Shown here piece after piece: positions 7,524-12,111 of a stretch of DNA of 12,111 nucleotides. Origin of the DNA: Thermoanaerobaculales bacterium (GTDB taxonomy: Bacteria; Acidobacteriota; Thermoanaerobaculia; Thermoanaerobaculales; Sulfomarinibacteraceae). Position numbers and translations under genes: made by a program. The stretch is taken from positions 1-12,111 of the forward strand of contig JALOKS010000044.1 of assembly GCA_025456385.1 (NCBI GenBank). The letters are read 5' to 3'. Within the stretch, counting starts at the first letter, position 1. Every line of letters begins with the position of its first letter. Under the pieces are notes generated by a model. That model did not search any database. It worked only from the letters and a program-made list of their open reading frames with translations, and was not told the DNA's origin.

Positions 7524-8974
7524 GGTACGTCCTCCCGGGTCACGGAGACGGCGGTCTTGAGCGCCGGCGAGGCGACACCGACGTCGCGGGCGAGCTGCGC
7601 CAGCGCGTAGAACCAGGACGATCGGGCCAGGATCTCCTCGGCGCGGGCGTCCGCGAGCGCGGACTGCGCGGCGAGGAGGTCGATGATGGTGCCGACTCCC
7701 TCCCGGTACCGGCCGAGCGCCACCCTTTCGGACTGCTCGGCGCTGGCCAACAGGTCGCGGCTCGTCTTCACGAGCTGCGTCGCCGTCTGCAGGCCGTAGT
7801 AGCTGGTCCACACCTGCAGGATGACCTGCTGCTCCAGCGTGGCGGCCTGGGCGGCGGCGGCGGCCGCCTCGTCCTTCGCCTGCTGGACCTTGTACTTGGT
7901 TTCGAAGCCGGTGAAGAGCGGGATCCTCAGCGCGAGTCGAGCCGACCAATTGTCGCCGTAGCTCGCGAAGGTCGAGGGGTCGAAGTAGGTGCGGTTGGCG
8001 TCCGCCGTCGCGAGCAGGCTTGGCAAGCCGTCGGCACGGGCCGACCGGATGCGCACGCCCGCCCGCTCCGCCTGCAGGCGCACGGCGGCGAGGTCCGGCC
8101 GCGCCGCCTGCGCCTGCTCGATCAGCTCCTCGACCGTTTTCGAGGCGAAGTCCAGCGGCAGCTCCGTCGGCAGCTCGCCGACGTCGTAGGGCGTTGTCGC
8201 GGGCAGCCCCATGGCCGTGGCGAGGGCCCCCCGCAGCGCGAGCACCTGGCCGGACAGCCGGTCCACGGCGAGCTGCTCCTGCGACATCGCGGTCCGGGCC
8301 TGCAGCACGTCCGCGATGGTGGCGACGCCCGCGTCCCTGCGGCCCGTCGCCGCCTCGAGAGCGGTCTGCGCCTGCGTGAGGGCGGTCCGCGCGGCGGCGA
8401 GCTGGGCTCTCGCGTTGAGGTACTCAACGTAGGTCTGCTGCACTCCCAGGATGACGTCCTGCACGACGGAGGTGTGGGTCCAGTCGGCGGCGAGCAGCGC
8501 CAGGCGCGCGGCCTCCGCATCGGCGGCGCGCCCCCCCAGGTCGAGCACGAGGTAGGAGAGGGCGAGCTCCGGGCCGTAGCTCGTCAGCTGGTAGTCGAAC
8601 TGGCCGCCGAGTGCGCTCTGCTTGGTGCGGGCGGCGTAGGCGTTGAGGTCGAGCTGCGGGTAGTAGGCCGCGCGGTCGATACCGAGCTGGGCGCGGGCCG
8701 CCAGCGCCTGGAAGTAGCTCGCGCGCGTCAGCGGGTTGTTGCGCAGCGCAACCTCGACCACGTCTGCCACCGTCAGGGCACCGCCGTCGGCGAAAAATTG
8801 CTCCGGGATCGACGGCTGCGGGGCCGAGGATGGGGGCGGCAGCGGGAGATTCGCGACGAGCTCCGGTGCCGCCGGCACCGGCGCCTCGGCTGTCAGGCCC
8901 CGCGGCAGGATGGTGGCGCAGGCGGTCGCCGCTGCGGCCGACCCGGCGATCAGCGCCAGGCGGAAAGCCCTCAT
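7520..8974 (-). CDS. TolC/OprM-type outer-membrane efflux factor, probable lipoprotein
   Basis: The protein has 484 residues and is the first gene of the efflux operon. ATG 8974 is chosen over in-frame upstream starts because a strong GGAGGGAGGAG lies immediately before it. The protein then opens with a lipoprotein-type signal (MRAFRLALIAGSAAAATAC, Cys19). Two tandem outer-membrane efflux repeats follow, at about 75-275 and 290-475. They contain the characteristic LRNNPLTRASYFQALAARAQ and YPQLDLNA in the first, and PDLAAVRLQAERAGVRIRSA, RIPLFTGF and YREGVGTIIDLLAAQSALADA in the second. The repeats form the long alpha-helical periplasmic tunnel and small beta-barrel of a trimeric exit duct. 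A Pro-rich linker (residues 40-65) separates the acylated N-terminus from the first repeat. Its stop overlaps the adaptor start by 4 bp, so channel, adaptor and pump are likely made together. Confidence 0.93.
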   Translation of the reverse strand: MRAFRLALIAGSAAAATACATILPRGLTAEAPVPAAPELVANLPLPPPSSAPQPSIPEQFFADGGALTVADVVEVALRNNPLTRASYFQALAARAQLGIDRAAYYPQLDLNAYAARTKQSALGGQFDYQLTSYGPELALSYLVLDLGGRAADAEAARLALLAADWTHTSVVQDVILGVQQTYVEYLNARAQLAAARTALTQAQTALEAATGRRDAGVATIADVLQARTAMSQEQLAVDRLSGQVLALRGALATAMGLPATTPYDVGELPTELPLDFASKTVEELIEQAQAARPDLAAVRLQAERAGVRIRSARADGLPSLLATADANRTYFDPSTFASYGDNWSARLALRIPLFTGFETKYKVQQAKDEAAAAAAQAATLEQQVILQVWTSYYGLQTATQLVKTSRDLLASAEQSERVALGRYREGVGTIIDLLAAQSALADARAEEILARSSWFYALAQLARDVGVASPALKTAVSVTREDVP

Positions 8975-9062
8975 CTCCTCCCTCCAAGAGGCGTTGGCGC
9001 CGGGCCGTGGCGGGTCGAAGCTCTCCGACGCGCCGACACCCTGGCGCGAGAACGCACGCGCC

Positions 9063-9128
9063 AGCATACGCCGCTCCCGGCAGATCCGGACCCCGCGCCG
9101 GGAGCCGGAGGCGCCGCTTGCGTACAAT
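9063..9128. promoter_or_regulatory. Divergent promoter region of the efflux operon and the PATAN/TPR gene
   Basis: The 242-bp gap 8975-9216 separates two outward-facing units. TACAAT at 9123-9128 on the plus strand matches TATAAT at 5 of 6 positions and points toward the PATAN gene. TATGCT at 9068-9063 on the minus strand (4 of 6) points toward the efflux operon and would leave a leader of roughly 80 nt. Neither has a recognisable -35 at standard spacing. The symmetric placement on both sides of an inverted repeat supports a shared control region. Confidence 0.35.
9073..9105. repeat. Perfect 9-bp inverted repeat, candidate operator
   Basis: GCTCCCGGC (9073-9081) and GCCGGGAGC (9097-9105) are exact reverse complements separated by 15 nt. 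The repeat lies between the two -10-like hexamers: it starts 5 bp behind the efflux-side hexamer and ends 17 bp before the PATAN-side hexamer. A dimeric regulator bound here could cover the efflux promoter spacer and the -35 side of the other promoter. No regulator gene is adjacent. In such GC-rich DNA a 9-bp match can also occur by chance. Confidence 0.35.
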
Positions 9129-9136
9129 TGCGGAGG

Positions 9137-9217
9137 ATGGCACCTCGCGACCGTCGTCGGCCCGGACTCGGATCCCGGCTCTCACCACGAGCCGGGGCAG
9201 GCCGAGGGACCAGCTGA
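9137..9217 (+). CDS. Possible 26-residue upstream ORF coupled to the PATAN/TPR gene
   Basis: ATG 9137 opens 26 codons (MAPRDRRRPGLGSRLSPRAG and six more; 7 Arg) that end in TGA 9215-9217. The last base of that stop is the first base of the next gene's ATG (TGATG). The GGAGG before ATG 9137 has no spacer, so normal Shine-Dalgarno initiation is doubtful. If TACAAT at 9123-9128 is the -10, transcription would begin within a few bases of this ATG, which would allow leaderless translation. No known peptide is recognised, and it may be fortuitous. Confidence 0.2.
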   Translation: MAPRDRRRPGLGSRLSPRAGAGRGTS

Positions 9218-10734
9218 TGCGCGATCAGGACCACCTCGACGGCATCGCCCGCCTCAACGAAGGAGAGCTCGCCGAGGTCTCCTTCGCGGTCCTGCTGTAC
9301 GCCCTCGCCCGCTCCCGGCGGACGATCGCGGTCGAGATCTCCCGTGGCCCGCTGCAGAAGGTGGTCTTCCTCGAGGACGGGGTACCGGTGGACTGCCGCT
9401 CCAACCTCGTGACGGAGACCCTCGGCCGCTTCATGGTCGGCGGCGGCTACCTGAGCGCGGCGGCGGCCGACACCGTCTTCCGGGAATCGGTCGCGCGCTC
9501 GCTGCGCTTCGGCGAGGTGCTCATCGAGAAGGGCCTCTTCACCGCGGAGGAGCTGCTCCGGATCCTCCAGCAGAACCTCGCGCACAAGCTCCTCGACCCG
9601 TTCTCCTGGCGCGACGGGGGCTTCCGGATGTCGGCCGAGCTCGCGCCGACCGACGTGCCGCTCAAGGTCAACGTGCCGCAGCTGATCCTGATCGGGGTCA
9701 CGCGCTTCGCGACCCAACAGCAGATCGACGCCTCGGTCGCGCCCCTCATCGGCGCGCCCCTCGCGCTCAACCCGAGGCCGCCGCTGCCGGTCGCCGAGCT
9801 CCGGCTGCCCGCGGGGCCCGCCGCTCTGCTCGGCGCCCTGCGCGAGCGCCCGCTGCGCATCGACGAGCTCGCCACCGCCTCGGGGATGGCCTTCGGCGAG
9901 CTGACCCGCCACCTGCACGCGCTGACTCTCATCGAGATGGTCGTGCCCGAGGACCGGCTGCCGAAGAGCGCCCGGCCGGTCCAGGGGGCGTCGGCCGGCG
10001 CGGCGCCGGCGGCTCCGTCCCGCCCGGCCGCGGCGGCGAAGGCCACGGACCGCCGGCGCAACGAGCTCATGGAGCTCGCCCTCAATCACCGCCGCAAGGA
10101 CCCCTGCGAGCTGCTCGGAGTCGACCCCGAGCGGATCGCGGCGACCGCCCAGGCCCGTTTTCTCGCCTTCGCCGAAAGGTTCGCGCCGTGGAGCTTCGAG
10201 CCCGAGCTCGCCGAGCCGGCGCGCGAGGTCTTCCTCGCCGGCGCCCGCGCGTACGCGAGGCTCTGCGAGCCGCCCCGCCTCCCCCGGCCTGCCGCCGAGC
10301 CCCCGCGCCCGCCGGCGGCGCCGGCCCGCGAGGCGTACCGGGTCTCGACCGAGCTCCTCGACCCCGAGCAGCAGTTCCGGGCGGGCATGGAGCTCGTGGC
10401 CGCGGGCCGCTTCGAGCGCGCGCTGGCGCAGCTCGAGTACGCGGTCGATCTCGACCCGCAGAACCTCCGTTACCGCTGTGAGCTCGCGAGCTGCCGCTAC
10501 CTGGCGAACCCGGAGGCGAACGTGATCCGGGCGCTCGAGGAGCTGCGCGAGGTCACCCGCGTCGACCCCGGCTTCGGCCTCGCCCTCTACTCCATCGGCG
10601 ACATCCTGCGTCGCGCCGGCAACCTCGACGACGCCGAGGTCTTCCTCAAGCGCTCGGTCAAGCCGCTGGCCCCCGACCGGCGCCCGATCGAGGCCCTGCG
10701 AGCGCTGACCCGGCAGCGCAAGGCCCAGGCCTGA
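9217..10734 (+). CDS. PATAN/DUF4388 domain protein with J-like segment and C-terminal TPR region
   Basis: The protein has 505 residues, is cytoplasmic, and has no signal peptide or membrane segment. Residues 12-80 match the PATAN/DUF4388 pattern (GELAEVSFAVLLYAL, KVVFLEDGVPVDC, ETLGRFMVGGGYLS). The usual companion segment follows at 98-138 (FGEVLIEKGLFTAEELLRIL to WRDGGFRM). Residues about 198-243 look like a winged-helix-type fold (ALLGALRERPLRIDELATAS). After an Ala/Pro linker, 281-352 resembles a J domain (DPCELLGVDPERI to FLAGARAYARL), but the HPD tripeptide is absent; AERFAPW stands in its place. A second Pro-rich linker precedes TPR-like repeats (about 384-500, e.g. FRAGMELVAAGRFERALAQLEYAVDLDP). 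The family is common in Myxococcota and Acidobacteriota and is thought to mediate protein contacts in signalling or motility; the role here is unknown. The ATG at 9217 is supported by GAGGGA upstream and by the start of the PATAN fold soon after. Confidence 0.8.
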   Translation: MRDQDHLDGIARLNEGELAEVSFAVLLYALARSRRTIAVEISRGPLQKVVFLEDGVPVDCRSNLVTETLGRFMVGGGYLSAAAADTVFRESVARSLRFGEVLIEKGLFTAEELLRILQQNLAHKLLDPFSWRDGGFRMSAELAPTDVPLKVNVPQLILIGVTRFATQQQIDASVAPLIGAPLALNPRPPLPVAELRLPAGPAALLGALRERPLRIDELATASGMAFGELTRHLHALTLIEMVVPEDRLPKSARPVQGASAGAAPAAPSRPAAAAKATDRRRNELMELALNHRRKDPCELLGVDPERIAATAQARFLAFAERFAPWSFEPELAEPAREVFLAGARAYARLCEPPRLPRPAAEPPRPPAAPAREAYRVSTELLDPEQQFRAGMELVAAGRFERALAQLEYAVDLDPQNLRYRCELASCRYLANPEANVIRALEELREVTRVDPGFGLALYSIGDILRRAGNLDDAEVFLKRSVKPLAPDRRPIEALRALTRQRKAQA

Positions 10735-10828
10735 GAGCTCGGCTGCCGCTGACCTCGCGGACATCCTCGATCTGGCAGCCGGTGTGGATCAGGTGCGCCG
10801 CCTCCGGCAGGTGGACCTCGGAGACCGC

Positions 10829-11536
10829 TCAGCGCCCGCCGTCGACCGCGAGCTCCAGGAAGTGCCGCAGGATCGTCGAGGCCTCCGGGCTGGGCGTCGC
10901 CGGCCGGTCGGAGTCCTCGGCGACGTACTGCTTGGCGTAGGCGACGCAGCGGTCGAGGTTGGTGTCGTGGTCGAGCTCGGGGTGGAACTGGGTCGCCCAG
11001 ATCGGCGCCTCCGGAACCCGCAGGGCCTGGTGCGGGCAGCGGCGGCTGGTGGCGAGGTTGGGCACGCCGGGAGGGAGCTCGGTGGCGCGGTCGAGGTGGC
11101 CCATCTGGGCGACGAAGCGCTCGGGCAACCGGCCGAAGAGCTCGTCCCTGCGGCCCTCGTCGGTGAGCGTGACGTTGAAGGAGCCGACCTCGCGGCACGC
11201 GGGGTCGTGCTCGACGCGGCCCCCGAGGGCTTCGACCAGCAGCTGGTAGCCGAAGCAGGAACCGAAGATCGGGAAGCGGCGCCGCACGAGCCGGCGCAGG
11301 AGGTCGGCGGTCGGCTCGAAGAAGGGGTGCTCGGGAGCGGCGACCGAGAAGTCGCCAGCGCCGCCGATCAGCAGGGCCCCCCGCTCCACCACGAGGTCGA
11401 GGGCCGGCACGCCGTCGACGAGGTTGCGGAACTGCAGCTCCGCCGGGTCCCGGCCGGTGGCGGCGGCGAAGCACCGCCGCTCGTGCTCGAGCATCGGATC
11501 GGATGCCCGTCGTGCCTGCAGCACCAGAAGGCGCAT
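10829..11536 (-). CDS. Stand-alone class I glutamine amidotransferase domain protein
   Basis: This 235-residue protein consists of one class I (triad) GATase domain. GGAGDF at 58-63 lies in the oxyanion-strand region. FGSCFGYQLL (91-100) is the nucleophile elbow with Cys94, and QFHPEL (183-188) supplies His185 and Glu187, so the catalytic triad is complete. The fold resembles the amidotransferase half of GMP synthase and the small free-standing GATases of COG0518. Such proteins release ammonia from glutamine or hydrolyse gamma-glutamyl amides. No synthase partner is adjacent, so the acceptor is unknown, and a gamma-glutamyl peptidase-like role is possible. It converges with the PATAN gene (94-bp gap). 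The ATG at 11536 has only a weak ribosome site, but the protein begins directly with the first beta strand (MRLLVLQAR). Confidence 0.85.
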   Translation of the reverse strand: MRLLVLQARRASDPMLEHERRCFAAATGRDPAELQFRNLVDGVPALDLVVERGALLIGGAGDFSVAAPEHPFFEPTADLLRRLVRRRFPIFGSCFGYQLLVEALGGRVEHDPACREVGSFNVTLTDEGRRDELFGRLPERFVAQMGHLDRATELPPGVPNLATSRRCPHQALRVPEAPIWATQFHPELDHDTNLDRCVAYAKQYVAEDSDRPATPSPEASTILRHFLELAVDGGR

Positions 11537-11557
11537 GATTCGCTGAGGGCTGCCTGC

Positions 11558-11587
11558 ACCTTAGCAGACGACTGCTGTTTTGTTCAA
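11558..11587 (-). promoter_or_regulatory. Candidate promoter of the glutamine amidotransferase gene
   Basis: On the minus strand TTGAAC (11587-11582, 4 of 6 to TTGACA) is followed after 18 nt by TAAGGT (11563-11558, 3 of 6). TAAGGT is preceded by TGC, an extended -10 arrangement. It lies about 20 bp before the ATG at 11536. The -35 overlaps the stop codon of the four-helix remnant, which suggests the amidotransferase is transcribed independently of it. Confidence 0.35.
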
Positions 11588-11877
11588 GGGCGCATGAAAT
11601 CCTGCAACCGCGAATCGCGACCGGACAGGCATGGGGAGGCAGACGGCTGAGTTCGAGATTTCGAATTTCGCATTCGGACAGAAGGGCATCTGAGATCGGA
11701 TACCTGCGATCGGTGGCCAGCGGCAGGAGCAGAGGCCGCGGCAGCGGCGCGGATCGCCTGCTCGGCGATCGACGTGAGAGGCGTCGGCACCCTCATGACG
11801 AGCCTGATCGCCGTGCCTGCGGCCTCGAGGGCCTTCGAGTGGGCGAGGAGCGTGCTGTGCTGGCCGGTCGTGGACAT
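11584..11877 (-). pseudogene. Truncated four-helix-bundle (S23/IVP, Avd-like) protein gene
   Basis: An ATG at 11877 preceded by a textbook GGAGGTGACC opens 97 codons. Residues 12-50 (AHSKALEAAGTAIRLVMRV, then TSIAEQAIRAAAAAS) fit the first helix and the start of the second helix of four-helix-bundle proteins. That family includes the 23S rRNA intervening-sequence protein and the DGR accessory factor Avd. In intact members of about 110-130 residues this is followed by an N-AEG-x-GR motif and two more helices. Here the frame passes AAGHRSQ (53-58) and then reads through a lower-GC, non-helical, unrelated tail to a stop at 11586-11584. The Asn-Leu-Ala-Glu-Gly signature is degraded to Ala-Pro-Ala-Ala-Gly. 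The gene therefore looks 3'-truncated or decayed. The family assignment rests on a short N-terminal match and is moderately sure. Its start codon and ribosome site lie inside the left arm of the large palindrome. Confidence 0.5.
11649..11700. other. Lower-GC patch with TTCGAA-type motifs at the four-helix truncation point
   Basis: This roughly 50-bp stretch is close to 50% GC in a window of about 70%. It contains short self-similar pieces (GAGATTTCGAATTTCGCATT) and is followed by a closely spaced pair of GATCGG (11694-11699 and 11708-11713). It begins where resemblance to the four-helix family stops, so it may be the boundary of an insertion or deletion, or flanking DNA that replaced the 3' half of the gene. 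Nothing coding is recognised in it. Confidence 0.4.
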
Positions 11878-12027
11878 GGTCACCTCCGGGTCGTTCACAG
11901 CTCTCGCGGAGCTGGCGAGGCGTCCGGAGTCAAGGGTCGCGCAGCGACCGGCCGCAGGCCGGCTCGCCCTTGACGCCGGACGCCTCGCCAGCCAGCGACC
12001 CGAGGGAACGACCCGGAGGTGGCCATG
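11875..12027. repeat. 153-bp imperfect palindrome carrying mirrored SD-ATG modules
   Basis: The outer arms 11875-11896 and 12006-12027 pair at 21 of 22 positions. The inner arms 11911-11936 and 11967-11992 pair at 25 of 26. The centre has a further hairpin (CCGGCC 11948-11953, loop GCA, GGCCGG 11957-11962). The only unpaired blocks are 14 and 13 nt between the outer and inner arms, plus short stretches next to the central hairpin. Each outer arm ends in GGAGGTG(A/G)CCATG facing outward. The left copy is the start of the four-helix remnant on the minus strand; the right copy starts an ORF on the plus strand at 12025. This is far more symmetry than chance allows. It could be an inverted duplication of a gene-start module, a small mobile palindromic element, or a structured RNA. 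Confidence 0.85.
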
Positions 12028-12111
12028 CAGCAGCCCACTCGCCCTGCATCCGGGCACGGAGACGGAAACGGGCACGGAAACGGGCACAGCCCACTGCCAC
12101 GGTTCACTGCC
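12025..12111 (+). CDS. Start of a possible ORF in the mirrored SD-ATG copy, partial
   Basis: ATG 12025 with GGAGGTGGCC before it opens 29 codons that remain open to the window edge. The protein begins MQQPTRPASG, runs through a Gly-His/Asn/Asp repeat encoded by the hexamer array, and ends PLPRFTA. The start module is the same as that of the four-helix gene in inverted orientation, so a divergent second member of that family beyond the edge is possible. Too little is visible to name a product. Confidence 0.3.
   Translation, partial: MQQPTRPASGHGDGNGHGNGHSPLPRFTA
12052..12087. repeat. Tandem GGNNAC hexamer array, six units
   Basis: There are six contiguous hexamers: GGGCAC, GGAGAC, GGAAAC, GGGCAC, GGAAAC, GGGCAC. 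Read on the minus strand they are GTGCCC, GTTTCC and GTCTCC units. The last four units form two copies of the dimer GGAAAC-GGGCAC. The array lies 24 bp outside the right arm of the palindrome. It is in frame with the ATG at 12025, where it would encode Gly-His, Gly-Asp and Gly-Asn pairs. Confidence 0.85.

Noticed and set aside
8971..10764. 597-codon minus-strand frame opposite the PATAN gene
   Set aside because: It has no recognisable domains, while the plus-strand frame shows PATAN, J-like and TPR patterns. The minus-strand frame is a shadow.
10741..10780. GGCTGCC/GGCAGCC inverted repeat after the PATAN gene as a terminator
   Set aside because: The stem is only 7 bp with a 26-nt loop and no T-run, which is not convincing even between convergent genes.
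10735..10828. Coding-looking minus-strand text (VSEVHLPEAAHLIHTGC) just after the amidotransferase stop
   Set aside because: It is in frame after a TGA and reads plausibly, but it is about 30 residues, has no start of its own and matches no family I recognise. GC-rich codon bias alone can produce this.
11752..11770. GATCGCC-TGCTC-GGCGATC hairpin inside the four-helix remnant
   Set aside because: It is a 7-bp stem within coding sequence of a helical repeat-like region with no T-run, and may be chance.
11584..12087. Longer minus-strand reading of the four-helix gene starting at 12087
   Set aside because: The extra 70 residues run through the hexamer array and the palindrome, with no ribosome site at the upstream ATG. 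The internal ATG at 11877 has a perfect GGAGGTGACC and starts close to the first helix.
11875..12087. CRISPR array
   Set aside because: The repeats are inverted arms and contiguous hexamers without spacers, and no cas gene is present.

Overview
This is a 12.1 kb, very GC-rich window (about 70% by eye) from a Gram-negative bacterium with an outer membrane. A complete tripartite RND efflux system is present, and coding density is high with 4-bp ATGA/GTGA overlaps. The PATAN/DUF4388 + J-like + TPR protein and the secreted C45-type Ntn hydrolase fit Acidobacteriota (Thermoanaerobaculia-like) or Myxococcota. That placement is inference, because the window has no rRNA or other phylogenetic marker.

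Layout, left to right. 1-1178 (-): secreted carcinine hydrolase/isopenicillin-N acyltransferase-like (C45/AAT) Ntn hydrolase, cut by the window edge. 1179-1305: short divergent intergenic region. 1306-1959 (+): glutathione S-transferase family protein, convergent with the next unit. 1979-8974 (-): a four-gene operon transcribed right to left, made of a TolC/OprM-type outer-membrane lipoprotein, a periplasmic adaptor, an MdtB/MdtC/AcrB-class RND pump and a HAMP-like/GAF/GGDEF diguanylate cyclase. Every junction in it is a 4-bp stop/start overlap. 8975-9216: divergent control region with a perfect 9-bp inverted repeat lying between two -10-like hexamers. 9217-10734 (+): PATAN/DUF4388 protein with a degenerate J-like segment and a C-terminal TPR region. 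10829-11536 (-): stand-alone class I glutamine amidotransferase. 11584-12111: an accessory patch with a truncated four-helix-bundle (S23/Avd-like) gene, a 153-bp imperfect palindrome carrying the same Shine-Dalgarno/ATG module facing outward on both sides, a GGNNAC hexamer array, and the start of a possible second ORF that leaves the window.

How the genes work together. The outer-membrane factor, adaptor and pump should form one envelope-spanning exporter. The fourth gene places a predicted active, I-site-containing diguanylate cyclase under the same transcript and translational coupling, so pump expression and c-di-GMP signalling are probably linked. The remaining single genes show no evident pathway connection. 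The right end differs in character from the rest (repeats, a lower-GC patch, a broken gene) and is the most unusual part of the window.
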